A DNA stretch of 64,000 bases from contig NZ_CP135922.1 in assembly GCF_032399705.1 (NCBI RefSeq), forward strand, positions 2,914,001 to 2,978,000, read 5' to 3'. Below, piece by piece: positions 42,779 to 54,799 of this stretch (within the stretch, counting starts at the first letter, position 1; each line of letters begins with the position of its first letter). Under the pieces are notes generated by a model. It did no database searches and was not told the DNA's origin. It was given only the letters and a program-made list of their open reading frames with translations. The stretch is from Paenibacillus sp. BIC5C1 (GTDB lineage: Bacteria > Bacillota > Bacilli > Paenibacillales > Paenibacillaceae). Position numbers and translations under genes: made by a program.

Positions 42779-43174
42779 ATGGATGACGCAATGATGGTTG
42801 TATCAACAGGACAAGGTGAGGCGGGTAAAAATTTTGTGAATGTATTACTCCAGAGGGGATTTGCGGTTGTCGTGCTTGTGCACAGTGAAGAAGAGGGGGA
42901 ACAATTTCAATCGCTTGGGGCAGTCACTGTGCGTTACATTCAGGAATTGGCATTCCGTAATCAGCTTCCGCCCGAATTTGCTGTGAAAAACGCCTTTGTA
43001 TTTGAAAATAGCTTGCCGCAGTGCTGCCAGGACATTGAACTGTGCCGCAGCTTGTGTCCGCAACAACTCTATGTCGTTTCCAGCAACAGGCCTCATGTTG
43101 AACTTGTTTATAAAGGTCTGGGAGCAACTTATGTCATTCACAGCCGGAGTGGAGATGTTTCATTTTTATTGTGA
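42779..43174 (+). CDS. Hypothetical Rossmann-like protein, 131 aa
   Basis: Reads MDDAMMVVSTGQGEAGKNFVN near the N-terminus (seen as VVSTGQGEAGKNFV), which resembles a single nucleotide-binding beta-alpha-beta unit, followed by alternating strands and helices (FAVVVLVHS, QLYVVSSN, GATYVIHS). It contains four cysteines in CCQDIELCRSLC. It is too short for a complete dehydrogenase. ATG 42779 has AAGGCGAGG about 10 bases upstream; ATG 42737 is possible but lacks a site. Function unknown; it may be a fragment. Confidence 0.45.
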   Translation: MDDAMMVVSTGQGEAGKNFVNVLLQRGFAVVVLVHSEEEGEQFQSLGAVTVRYIQELAFRNQLPPEFAVKNAFVFENSLPQCCQDIELCRSLCPQQLYVVSSNRPHVELVYKGLGATYVIHSRSGDVSFLL

Positions 43175-43230
43175 ATCACCTGATCGCGGGTTCCTTGTCG
43201 CCTGTAGGATGAACCAAGTATAAATGAAAA

Positions 43231-43267
43231 ACGTTGTGTCCAGAGTCTGTTGCCCTGGCCACAACGG
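43231..43267 (-). terminator. Terminator of the GH5 glucanase gene
   Basis: On the minus strand CGTTGTGGCCAGG pairs with TCTGGACACAACG, with a mismatch, followed by TTTTTCATTT. It may also stop the converging small gene. Confidence 0.65.
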
Positions 43268-43315
43268 TTCGTCAATTGAATTCCTATGTGTTATACATTG
43301 AGCTGTGAAACCCTA

Positions 43316-45040
43316 TCAGGAAGAGATTCCGACAACACTCGAACCATTCTTTGTAATTTTGTACGTAATGACGTCTCCGCTCCAGAAGTGGAACTTAAGA
43401 ATGACTTCGCCATTATTTGTTTCGTTGAAGAAGTTTTGTTTCAGTTCAATGACGTTGCTGCTATAATTTGGACTGAAAGTGTAGGAAAATTCTTTGAACG
43501 AAGTCCAGTTTTGTGGACCTGCGTTTCCGCCACTTGTATATGTGGCTTCCATGGTGGCCAGTTGATTGCCATTAAAGGTAGTCGGAATCGCAAACGAGCT
43601 CGTTGTGCCCGTTACATTGCTCAGTTTAGGCGTATCATACTTGATGATATTCAGGTTCCAGTTTGCGCCTTTGTTGAATTTGACGGTCAGCTTGGCATTA
43701 ACCCCAAGATTGCCTGAAGTGGTCAGTCTGGACAACAGACTGGATTTTAATGTCAGCACATCACCGCTGATTGTGTAATCTGTACCTTGAACAAGAGTAG
43801 TGCTGCCATTCGCAAGTGAACTAAATGTATTGCCATTGAGATTCAGTTTTACGGTTTTATCCTGAATGGCTGCCCCTTTTTTCAGATAAACCAGATCGGA
43901 TTCAGCTGTGGAGGAACGACCTGTCCAGCTTGCTTTCATCGTGTTATACAGGTCTGGGTCAGACCAGGTAAAGGTGGTACGACCGAAATGCTGCCCATTA
44001 TCCCATAACATGGTGGTCATCTGTTTCTGACGCAGGTACTGGCCAATGAATTCAAAGAATTTCAATTTCTCGCCTTGCTCAATGACGCCCGTGTGCTGAT
44101 CAAAGCCGAGCAAGCCATACTCACCGACGATAACCGGAATGCCTTTGGCTGTAAATGCATTGTATACCCGATCAAATGTAGCGGTAATATCCTGCTGTAC
44201 TTCAGCATTATATTTGGTGTAACCTGCGATATTTACGCTGAATGGCCAGAATCCATAGTAGTGAACCGTAGCGATAATATTAGGATCATTTAATTTTGCA
44301 ATCGTCTGGGATAAAGCATCGAGATCTGCTTGAGCGGAAGACGTATGCATCGTTGGCAGAACCAATGGACGTGTTGCATTGTTTCCACCGGATGCTCTCA
44401 CGATGTTATGAAAAGATACATTGAGCTCATCCAGCAAAGCGTAAGCAGTAGCGGTATTCGTTGTGCCACCTTCAGTGAAGCGTGGTTCATTCACACTTTC
44501 GAACATCAGTTTAGTGGATGAGTTTTTGAATTTGTTTGCAATTTGAGTCCAGGCGGAGTTGTAACGAGCAAGAACATTGGCATGGTCATTCTCCATATAG
44601 CTGATCCACTGCCATGAATCGTGATGGATATTGATCATGACATACAGATTGGCATCAAGCGCCCAGTTTACAACCTGTTGAACACGATTCATGTAAGCGG
44701 TATCAATAGTATAGTTGGGTGCTCCACCCATATGAGCTTGCCAGGTCACTGGAATACGAATGCTCTTGTAGCCTTGATTGGCGATATTTTGAATCAGTTG
44801 CTGATTAATCAGCGGGTTACCCCAGGCCGTTTCGTCTGCGCCAACAGCATCAAGGGAGTTGCCCAGATTCCAGCCCGGCTCCATCGCAGTAACATAGGAC
44901 TGAATATTGGTTGGGGCAGCGGCCGCACTTGCCTGAATCGAGTCATCTGTAGCAGCAGAAGCGATGGCGGATGAGAACAGGGACAGGATCATTGTCGTTA
45001 CGATAGTGAGTGAGAGGAACGATCTGCGATTTTTGTTCAT
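43316..45040 (-). CDS. Secreted GH5 endoglucanase with CBM_X2 and CBM46 modules
   Basis: Extracellular beta-1,4-glucanase, possibly also active on xyloglucan or mixed-linkage glucan. 574 residues: signal peptide (cleavage likely after AIASA); GH5 domain of subfamily-4 type (about 45-375; WNLGNSLDA, acid/base Glu in FESVNEPRF, nucleophile in VIVGEYGLLG); Ig-like CBM_X2 (about 383-470, TVKLNLNGNTF); CBM46 (about 475-574). The order matches B. halodurans Cel5B, in which CBM46 completes the substrate cleft. ATG 45040 is 9 bases from AAGGAG and preferred over 45046. A cre-like palindrome lies upstream. Confidence 0.93.
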   Translation of the reverse strand: MNKNRRSFLSLTIVTTMILSLFSSAIASAATDDSIQASAAAAPTNIQSYVTAMEPGWNLGNSLDAVGADETAWGNPLINQQLIQNIANQGYKSIRIPVTWQAHMGGAPNYTIDTAYMNRVQQVVNWALDANLYVMINIHHDSWQWISYMENDHANVLARYNSAWTQIANKFKNSSTKLMFESVNEPRFTEGGTTNTATAYALLDELNVSFHNIVRASGGNNATRPLVLPTMHTSSAQADLDALSQTIAKLNDPNIIATVHYYGFWPFSVNIAGYTKYNAEVQQDITATFDRVYNAFTAKGIPVIVGEYGLLGFDQHTGVIEQGEKLKFFEFIGQYLRQKQMTTMLWDNGQHFGRTTFTWSDPDLYNTMKASWTGRSSTAESDLVYLKKGAAIQDKTVKLNLNGNTFSSLANGSTTLVQGTDYTISGDVLTLKSSLLSRLTTSGNLGVNAKLTVKFNKGANWNLNIIKYDTPKLSNVTGTTSSFAIPTTFNGNQLATMEATYTSGGNAGPQNWTSFKEFSYTFSPNYSSNVIELKQNFFNETNNGEVILKFHFWSGDVITYKITKNGSSVVGISS

Positions 45041-45165
45041 TAACATAATCTCCTTTGTAATGATTTCGTTGAACTAAAATAGAGCGTTTACAAAAATGAA
45101 GAATTAAGCTCAGCATAGACGATACCGAGTATTGATTTAAATGGAATCACCACCAAATTAAGTAT

Positions 45166-45179
45166 TGAAAACGTTTTCT
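45166..45179. promoter_or_regulatory. cre (CcpA) site upstream of the GH5 glucanase
   Basis: TGAAAACGTTTTCT contains the perfect 12-bp palindrome GAAAACGTTTTC and matches cre at 13 of 14 positions. It lies about 125 bp from the glucanase start and 170 bp from the divergent amidohydrolase. The remaining bases between 45041 and 45348 are AT-rich with no other clear site. Confidence 0.65.
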
Positions 45180-45348
45180 GAAGTGCAAATATATCATGAT
45201 CCATTGAAAGTAAACACCCTCTTAATTAGTACAAAATCCATGTAATAATTAGTGATTAATGGATTATTTTATTATAAATTCATTCGGATAAATAGCGTTG
45301 CATTACATCCGTGGTTGAAGTTAAATAAATCTCAGGAGGGGATATCGA

Positions 45349-46176
45349 ATGAGACTGGATGCGCATCAGCATTTCTGGAATTATAATATTCGTGAATATG
45401 GTTGGATCGAGGAACACATGAGCGTCATTCGACGATCGTTTCTTCCAGAAGATTTGGAGAGTCTGTTAACCGGTGCAGGAATATCGGGTTGCATGGCGAT
45501 ACAGGCTAGACAATCGTTGGAGGAAACCGAATGGCTTCTAGACATGGCGCAGCGGCATGAGTTCATCAAGGGTATTGTGGGTTGGGTAGATCTGTGTTCT
45601 TTAGAAGCTGAACATCAGCTTGAGAAATATGCATCAAGCCCTTGGCTGAAGGGAGTGCGTCATGTAATACAGGATGAACCGGATGTACAGTTTGTATTGC
45701 GTGACGATTTTCAGCGCGGAATTGCTTTGCTACAGCAATATAATCTGGCCTACGATCTGCTTGTGTCCAAGGAGCAACTCCCTTATGCTGTAGAGCTAGT
45801 AAAGATGTTTCCTGAACAGCGATTTGTACTTGACCATTTGGCGAAGCCCGATATTAAGGCAGGAACGGTCTCCCCTTGGAAGGAAGCGCTATACTCTTTG
45901 TCAGAACAACCGAATGTGTACTGCAAATTATCTGGAATGATAACGGAAGCAGATTGGACAAACTGGAAACAGGAGGACTTTGCACCTTATTTGAATATCG
46001 CCCTAGAAGCGTTTGGTCCGGATCGGGTGATGTTTGGCTCGGATTGGCCTGTTTGCACGGTGGCTGGTACATATGCTCAAGTGCTTGAAATTATCAGGAA
46101 ACATACTTTTTGCATGTCTGAGGTAGAGAAGCAGATGATATTCGGCGGCACCTGCGCTACCTTTTATCAGTTATAG
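45349..46176 (+). CDS. Amidohydrolase-family (COG3618) lactonase-like protein
   Basis: 275-residue TIM-barrel metal-dependent hydrolase starting MRLDAHQHFWNY, whose HxH is the metal site. Further motifs are FVLDHLAKPDI (His) and FGSDWPVC (catalytic Asp). The family includes sugar-lactonases (L-fucono- and L-rhamnono-lactonase) and 2-pyrone dicarboxylate hydrolases. The sugar-rich setting favours a sugar lactone substrate, but this is inference. TCAGGAGGGG precedes the ATG. It is a single gene ending at a strong terminator. Confidence 0.85.
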   Translation: MRLDAHQHFWNYNIREYGWIEEHMSVIRRSFLPEDLESLLTGAGISGCMAIQARQSLEETEWLLDMAQRHEFIKGIVGWVDLCSLEAEHQLEKYASSPWLKGVRHVIQDEPDVQFVLRDDFQRGIALLQQYNLAYDLLVSKEQLPYAVELVKMFPEQRFVLDHLAKPDIKAGTVSPWKEALYSLSEQPNVYCKLSGMITEADWTNWKQEDFAPYLNIALEAFGPDRVMFGSDWPVCTVAGTYAQVLEIIRKHTFCMSEVEKQMIFGGTCATFYQL

Positions 46177-46291
46177 TGATCGCATTCTACAGCAGATCTA
46201 GGCTTAACGATGTTGACAGTTTCCCTAATTCTTGCTAGAGTTTTATCCAATCCGCATAATTGTGATCTGGGAATGTTACCGATATGGGCAT

Positions 46292-46347
46292 AACCTGAGC
46301 TGGCTTGTATACACTGCAACGTGTATCCGAGCTGGTTCGGGTTTTTT
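46292..46347 (+). terminator. Terminator after the amidohydrolase gene
   Basis: AACCTGAGCTGG and GTATACAC pair with GTGTATCCGAGCTGG and TTCGGGTT across TGCAAC (a few G-T or mismatched pairs), then TTTTTT. The remaining DNA of 46177-46520 shows no clear promoter or cre for bglH. Confidence 0.88.
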
Positions 46348-46466
46348 GTATTTATGTTGAACGAACGATTTTACATTGGACACTGCGCTGCCAGAACAAT
46401 CTTCTGATCGCTGTTATCCCCAGATTTTCTGATGTGTAGTTCAACATGAATATTTTGTCTTTCTAA

Positions 46467-47963
<1,497 letters not shown>

Positions 47964-48041
47964 GCAGGGCAAAATCAGGGCCATTCTCCATGATCATATC
48001 GGAAGGACCACTCTTCATGGGACTTCCGATTGTTCCCTTGC

Positions 48042-48078
48042 TGAAAGCGTTGACATCTGTGTCTCATCGCGCTATACT
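48042..48078 (+). promoter_or_regulatory. licT promoter with a perfect cre on the -35 box
   Basis: TTGACA (48050-48055) and TATACT (48073-48078) are 17 bases apart. TGAAAGCGTTGACA (48042-48055) fits the 14-base cre consensus at every position and covers the -35 box. Confidence 0.88.
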
Positions 48079-48099
48079 TGACGCAATTATATCGTTTTT

Positions 48100-48130
48100 G
48101 GGATTGTTACTACTTGAAGTAGGCAAAACC
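48100..48130 (+). promoter_or_regulatory. RAT antiterminator target, licT leader
   Basis: GGGATTGTTACTACTTG then AAGTAGGCAAAACC is a BglG/SacY-family RNA-antiterminator target. It overlaps the 5' arm of the following terminator, so LicT binding permits read-through into its own gene. Confidence 0.9.
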
Positions 48131-48191
48131 TAAGCACCAAAAAAACAGACGTACTTGTCTTGTTTATTTTGTGATGCTTCAGGTTTTTTTT
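48127..48191 (+). terminator. LicT-controlled terminator in the licT leader
   Basis: AACCTAAGCA pairs with TGCTTCAGGTT (one bulge), followed by a T run (TTTTTTTTG). Its 5' arm overlaps the RAT. Confidence 0.85.
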
Positions 48192-48250
48192 GTATGCCCA
48201 AAAGGCGATATATGACTGCCAAGAGAGTGGATCGTGACGGGGGGATTGAA

Positions 48251-49081
48251 GTGAAAATAGCAAAGGTTATCAACAATAACGTCATTAGCATCTATCAGGC
48301 GGATGGAGCAGAGCTTGTCGTGATGGGGCGTGGGATTGCCTTTAAGAAGAAGCCGGGGGATAAAGTAGACGAGACCCGCATCCAGAAAGTTTTTGCGCTT
48401 AAAAACAAGCAGACATCCGACAATTTCAAAATGCTTCTGCGTGAAGTGCCCATGGAACTAATCGAAATTGTGGAAGAAATTATTACCTACGCCAGAGAGA
48501 ATCTGGGCCGTAACTTGAATGAAAATATTTATGTTTCCCTGACGGATCATATTAACTTTGCGATTGAACGATATCGTGAAGGGGTAGAGATCAAGAATGC
48601 ACTGATGTGGGAAATCAAACAGCTATACAAGGCTGAGTTCGGACTAGGTCTGAAAACGCTGGAGCAGATCAAGTCTAGACTTCATATCGAGCTTCCTCCG
48701 GATGAAGCAGCGTATATTGCCCTGCATATTGTCAACGCGGAGATGAATGAAGAAGTTATTACAACGATGAACATCACGAAGTTTATTCAGCAGATTATTA
48801 ATATAGCGAAATATCACTTCAAGATGGAATTCGACGAGGAGTCTCTCAGTTATTTTCGCTTCATTACGCATCTGAAGTTCTTCTCCCAGAGGGTATTAAG
48901 CGGCACGCATTATGACAATAATTATGACCACTTTTACGACATGATAAAAGAGAAGCACCCGGAAGCGGCGGCATGTACGGAGAAAATCGAAATGTTCGTC
49001 AACAAGGAATATAACCATCAGCTTACCAACGAAGAGAAATTGTATCTGACCGTCCACATTGAACGGGTCGTTAATCGATAA
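48251..49081 (+). CDS. licT: BglG-family transcription antiterminator
   Basis: 276 residues. The N-terminal RNA-binding CAT domain (about 1-55: KIAKVINNNVISIYQADG, GRGIAFKKKPGD) is followed by two PTS regulation domains, PRD1 (about 65-170, with SLTDHINFAIER) and PRD2 (about 172-276, with FFSQRV and LTVHIERVV), whose histidines are phosphorylated by HPr and EII. GTG 48251 follows GGGGGGATTGAA; the longer frame from 48155 would run through the terminator and is rejected. It activates its own leader and that of bglP through matching RATs. Confidence 0.94.
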   Translation: MKIAKVINNNVISIYQADGAELVVMGRGIAFKKKPGDKVDETRIQKVFALKNKQTSDNFKMLLREVPMELIEIVEEIITYARENLGRNLNENIYVSLTDHINFAIERYREGVEIKNALMWEIKQLYKAEFGLGLKTLEQIKSRLHIELPPDEAAYIALHIVNAEMNEEVITTMNITKFIQQIINIAKYHFKMEFDEESLSYFRFITHLKFFSQRVLSGTHYDNNYDHFYDMIKEKHPEAAACTEKIEMFVNKEYNHQLTNEEKLYLTVHIERVVNR

Positions 49082-49092
49082 TAATTAAAATG

Positions 49093-49122
49093 TTGACAAA
49101 TTTGTTTAAATTATAATAATAT
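49093..49122 (+). promoter_or_regulatory. bglP promoter
   Basis: TTGACA (49093-49098) and TAATAT (49117-49122) are 18 bases apart, just after the licT stop, upstream of the second RAT. Confidence 0.75.
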
Positions 49123-49153
49123 GAGATTAACAGGAATTGAATACGATTTAACT

Positions 49154-49178
49154 GGGATTGTTACTGGTTATGCAGGCA

Positions 49179-49183
<5 letters not shown>
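49154..49183 (+). promoter_or_regulatory. RAT antiterminator target, bglP leader
   Basis: GGGATTGTTACTGG then TTATGCAGGCAAAACC shares the conserved positions of the licT leader RAT (GGGATTGTTACT, GGCAAAACCTAAG). It overlaps the terminator at 49179-49241. Confidence 0.92.
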
Positions 49184-51179
<1,996 letters not shown>

Positions 51180-51193
51180 GAGTAGTACTGAAC

Positions 51194-51252
51194 TAAAAGC
51201 CGTGTCCGACGTGTAACAGAATGTTTTCTGTTTACGTGGATGCGGCTTTTTC
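51194..51252. terminator. Bidirectional terminator between bglP and the AraC gene
   Basis: AAAAGCCG with GTCC and ACGTGTAACAGA pair with TCTGTTTACGT, GGA and CGGCTTTTT. A and T runs flank it on both sides. Confidence 0.88.
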
Positions 51253-51256
51253 ACTG

Positions 51257-52804
51257 TTACCCAATCAAATTCACCAGGTCCTGAACCTGCCCCATCATGG
51301 AGATTGGATCTTCCCGAAGCCAGTCTTCCGTCATACGGTAAACCTGCCCCTTTTGTACTGCCGGAAGTTGCTGCCAATACATGCTGCGTTCAAGCTGTTC
51401 AAACTGTCGGATGGATTCCGGATCGCCGGACACAACGATAAAGAGATGATCACCCGCATATTTATGCAATTGATCTAGTGGAATATCTTCTTTGAACGGA
51501 TGAGATTTGTTTTGCTGGGCTGCCAGCACCGGAGCAGGAGGTTTTAATTGCAAATCACGATATAACACACCTACGTCGTAGTAAACCTGGAAGGTAGCAG
51601 GGAGCCCTCTCATCCAGAAGAATGAGACCGTTTGGTCATCATCATGAAGAGGAGACAAGAGTCCTTTGGTTTCCCTAATCTTGTTCATATAGCTCTCCAA
51701 CCAGGCTTCTGCCACAGGCGTTCTTCCAGTCAAATCCGCAATTAGACGAAAGCGCTCAAAGAAAGGCAGGGACCAGGGAACATCCAGTGTAGGAGCAATC
51801 TTGGAATATTCCGCATAATGATGCCCGTTAAAAGTCACGATGAGATCGGGTTTCAATTCCGATATCTTATCCATATATGGTGTTACCACAGAATTCCCAA
51901 TCGAAGGAACACCTCGCACATGACCCTGGTAATAACGGCATTCCAGCAATTGGTAAGGCGCGCCAATAGGTGTTATGCCGAGCGCCAGCAGCTCACCCAG
52001 GAACTGAAACGAGGCAACACGCATCGTGTGCTTTCTTAGATGAATATATAAACGCGGCGATACACCGGTGTGCTGCTTGAAGCTGCGACTGAAATGAAAA
52101 GGATCACGGAACCCGATATGTCCTGCAATTTCCTGAATCGAATCATTTGATTCCAGCAGACGTTTTTTGGCACGATTCATTCGTAAGGCATTCAAATATT
52201 GGATAGGGCTCTGTCCGGTATGCTCACGAAAAAGACGCGAAAAATGGCGTGAGGATAGCCCGGTCTCTGCGGCAAGTTGATCCAAAGTATAGTCAAGTGT
52301 AACGGATTGTTCCAACCGTTTAAGGAGTGTATCTACAGCCTGTATGCTGCGATATTCTTTATCCACCGTGTCTGCTTTCATGACGAGTAAAATCAATTCC
52401 TGAAACAGTACATGTTTGCTGTAGTTTTCTTTCTCGTCGCAAAGATCCTCCACGGGGTGCAGCAAGTGAACCAATTGAATCATGCGGGAAACATGCTCTG
52501 GGTATACTTGACCTTGCGCTAATACAGCTGTGCGAGGCGTACCCTGAACAGACACGGGTAGAGGTTCGAATTCAATCCAGTATACTTGCAGAGGAAGATC
52601 AGAGTGGTTCTCAAGCTGCACTTCCATTCCGGGATGAAATAGAAAACAGCTTCCTGCTAAAACCTCAGTTAGTTTATCCATGCAATGGACGTTGCCGCGC
52701 CCTTCGGTGATGATCATCAACGTATGACGTTGTATTGATTTTGTTGACGAACCGGATATCGCATCGCAGTATGTACCTGTATGTATATAGACCAGCGAAA
52801 TCAT
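51257..52804 (-). CDS. AraC-family regulator fused to a siderophore-binding domain (Btr-like)
   Basis: 515-residue cytoplasmic regulator: N-terminal cupin-like half, an AraC double HTH (about 165-265; LAAETGLSSRHFSRLFREHTG and IAGHIGFRDPFHFSRSFKQHTG, read as SSRHFSRLFREHTG and DPFHFSRSFKQHTG), then a C-terminal FecB/TroA-type iron-siderophore binding domain (about 270-515). The layout matches B. subtilis Btr, which senses Fe-bacillibactin and activates uptake genes. AGGAGGGTTACC precedes ATG 52804. It lies 87 bp downstream of a Fur-boxed siderophore lipoprotein gene on the same strand. Confidence 0.9.
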   Translation of the reverse strand: MISLVYIHTGTYCDAISGSSTKSIQRHTLMIITEGRGNVHCMDKLTEVLAGSCFLFHPGMEVQLENHSDLPLQVYWIEFEPLPVSVQGTPRTAVLAQGQVYPEHVSRMIQLVHLLHPVEDLCDEKENYSKHVLFQELILLVMKADTVDKEYRSIQAVDTLLKRLEQSVTLDYTLDQLAAETGLSSRHFSRLFREHTGQSPIQYLNALRMNRAKKRLLESNDSIQEIAGHIGFRDPFHFSRSFKQHTGVSPRLYIHLRKHTMRVASFQFLGELLALGITPIGAPYQLLECRYYQGHVRGVPSIGNSVVTPYMDKISELKPDLIVTFNGHHYAEYSKIAPTLDVPWSLPFFERFRLIADLTGRTPVAEAWLESYMNKIRETKGLLSPLHDDDQTVSFFWMRGLPATFQVYYDVGVLYRDLQLKPPAPVLAAQQNKSHPFKEDIPLDQLHKYAGDHLFIVVSGDPESIRQFEQLERSMYWQQLPAVQKGQVYRMTEDWLREDPISMMGQVQDLVNLIG

Positions 52805-52891
52805 GGTAACCCTCCTCAAAAGCTGAAAAGAAGCTCATCAGGCAGGATCGCTGAAGAACTTCTCTAATGTATATGATGTGATGAATATTTT

Positions 52892-53899
52892 TTATTTGGT
52901 AAGTAATTGAACTGCATCATCCAATTGAGCATTGAGAGACATCACGTCGTAAGAGAACCATAGGCTCTCATCAACCACGTAAACTTTATTATTTTTGACG
53001 GCAGGCAGTGAGTGCCACAACTTGCTATCATCCACTTCTTTGAGGAAATCAGGATCATTATCGAATCTGACCACAAACAGTCGATCTGCTGAGGCATATT
53101 CTGGCAGCTTCTCAAGAGAGATGTTGATGCCGAGTTCATGATCCCCTTTGGCCCATTCCTCTTTGACGGTATCTGTCATGTTGAACTTCAGCACGTCATA
53201 TAAGGTATATCCTACATTAGCGTTCCCGTATACTCTGAGTTGACCTTTTTCAAATCCGCCAATAACCACTACGCCGAATGTCTCATCTGGTGAAACGAAG
53301 GAAGAAAGCTTGGTGCGTGCCTCTTCGGATTTCTGATTGAATGCCTGAACCCATTCCTCTGCTTGTTCGCTTCTGCCAATTACGTCAGCCACTGACTCGA
53401 AGTGTTGGAATGCATCGACACCTTCCCATTGGACAACAACCGTAGGGGCAATCTTGGACAATTGTTCCAATTGGTCCTCATTCCACTCTGCTGCAATGAT
53501 GAGGTCCGGCTGCAGTTCGAGTGCCTTTTCCAAATTCAGCTTATTGGATACCCCGATATCTTCGATCCCTTCCAATTGATCTTTAATCGAGACATAGTTG
53601 TTAAGCAGATGTGATGCTGCCCCAGCTGGTTTAAGTCCTGCTGCCAGCATTTCCGGTAAATACTGTGTAGTTAGAATACGTTGGGGATGGGATGGAATCG
53701 TTACCTCACGGCCAAGAGCATCTTTATATACACGAGTTGCCGATTCTCCGGCAGTATCGGTTGACGTTTCTGACTGCTGAGCAGAGTTCCCCCCATTAGA
53801 AGATAATGATGTTTGTTCCCCTTGACCGCAAGCAGAGAGAAGCAAGGTTAGCACAAGAATGATGCATGAAAGCTGGAGTTTATTTGGATGACGCAACAT
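52892..53899 (-). CDS. Iron-siderophore ABC transporter substrate-binding lipoprotein
   Basis: 335 residues. Lipoprotein signal peptide with lipobox LLLSAC (Cys at about 24), then a class III periplasmic-binding fold (GREVTIPSHPQRILTTQYL, read as GREVTIPSHPQRIL; EKALELQPDLIIAAEW; IAPTVVVQWEG). It sits on the outer face of the membrane and delivers an Fe-siderophore to a permease; no permease or ATPase gene is in the window. A perfect Fur box lies 30 bp upstream of the ATG. Confidence 0.92.
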   Translation of the reverse strand: MLRHPNKLQLSCIILVLTLLLSACGQGEQTSLSSNGGNSAQQSETSTDTAGESATRVYKDALGREVTIPSHPQRILTTQYLPEMLAAGLKPAGAASHLLNNYVSIKDQLEGIEDIGVSNKLNLEKALELQPDLIIAAEWNEDQLEQLSKIAPTVVVQWEGVDAFQHFESVADVIGRSEQAEEWVQAFNQKSEEARTKLSSFVSPDETFGVVVIGGFEKGQLRVYGNANVGYTLYDVLKFNMTDTVKEEWAKGDHELGINISLEKLPEYASADRLFVVRFDNDPDFLKEVDDSKLWHSLPAVKNNKVYVVDESLWFSYDVMSLNAQLDDAVQLLTK

Positions 53900-53929
53900 A
53901 ATAATGAAATCCCCTTTTTTCTTTTATAA

Positions 53930-53944
53930 TGATAATCATTATCA
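53930..53944. promoter_or_regulatory. Fur box
   Basis: TGATAATCATTATCA is a perfect 7-1-7 inverted repeat identical to the B. subtilis Fur consensus. On the minus strand it overlaps a possible promoter (TTGACT, 18 bases, TATCAT) for the siderophore-binding lipoprotein gene. Confidence 0.92.
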
Positions 53945-54033
53945 ATTATTATAGTCAAGAGTTCTTTTGAAGAACATGTTGAATATGGACTTGAAGCATG
54001 GAAAATATGGACATGACATTCTGGCGCAATAGA

Positions 54034-54063
54034 AAATACCTCCAAAAATTAATTTTGGAGGCA
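54034..54063 (-). terminator. Terminator after bioY
   Basis: On the minus strand CCTCCAAAA pairs with TTTTGGAGG around TTAAT, followed by TATTTTC. Confidence 0.8.
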
Positions 54064-54096
54064 TTTGTTTCGTTTTATTTACGACCCATTGATGTC

Positions 54097-54687
54097 CTAA
54101 GAATCTGCTCGCACAACCGTTGAGTTCATATTGCCTGTCAGTCGTTGCGGAGGGAAGACCATGCGCACAGGTGCGATGATGATCGCAGCGAACAAGGCTT
54201 TGATCAGATCACCGATAATGTAGGGATAGAACCCTTGTATCATGGCTTCGGGTAATGACATTTTGTAAGCATAGGCCAACCAGGGCACGCCCGAAACATA
54301 AATCAACATTGAACCAAATACCTCAAATACGATAAAGGCCAGGAAATAACCAACGAATCCGTTCAGTTTGATTCTGCTGAGTAATAACCCAATAAGCAAT
54401 GCGGAGAAGGGCCACATCATGACATATCCCCCTGTAGGACCAAGGAGTACTGCAAGTCCGCCTGCGCCATGCAGAAGCGGGAAGCCAACTGCAGTCAGGA
54501 CTACGACTAAAGCGACACTTAGAAAACCATATAAGGGACCAAGCAGTCCGCCTGCCAGCATAACCGCAAGAGTTTGCAATGTAATCGGCACAGGAGAGAA
54601 ACCAATGGGAATACTTATGTAACCAAAAAGAACCAGTATGGCTGCCATCAGTGCGCTGAATACAATACCTCGCAAAGATAATTTCAT
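54097..54687 (-). CDS. bioY: Biotin ECF transporter S component BioY
   Basis: 196-residue membrane protein with six hydrophobic segments. The family motif GFSPVPITLQTLAVMLAGGLLG is visible as SPVPITLQTLAVML, followed by LLGPTGGYVMMWPFSA. It binds biotin and hands it over with the energy-coupling module. AAAGGAATG precedes the ATG. It is divergent from ecfA and the ecfA-ecfT fusion, with a BirA operator between, which ties the module to biotin. Confidence 0.94.
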   Translation of the reverse strand: MKLSLRGIVFSALMAAILVLFGYISIPIGFSPVPITLQTLAVMLAGGLLGPLYGFLSVALVVVLTAVGFPLLHGAGGLAVLLGPTGGYVMMWPFSALLIGLLLSRIKLNGFVGYFLAFIVFEVFGSMLIYVSGVPWLAYAYKMSLPEAMIQGFYPYIIGDLIKALFAAIIIAPVRMVFPPQRLTGNMNSTVVRADS

Positions 54688-54720
54688 GTTTGAACATTCC
54701 TTTCAATTTTGGTAATCTTA

Positions 54721-54752
54721 TTGTTAACCGATCAAACGGATGTGGTTAACGA
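54721..54752. promoter_or_regulatory. BirA (biotin repressor) operator
   Basis: TTGTTAACC (54721-54729), 14 bases, then GGTTAACGA (54744-54752): the two half-sites and spacing of the Firmicute BirA box. It sits in the bioY/ecfA divergent region and can control both directions. Confidence 0.87.
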
Positions 54753-54799
54753 TTTGGATCGTACCACAAAAGATTCAAAAGGGAAAGGACCAATTTGCG

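Noticed and set aside
48155..48250. Extended N-terminus of LicT
   Set aside because: The upstream frame translates the leader terminator; the conserved CAT domain begins at GTG 48251.
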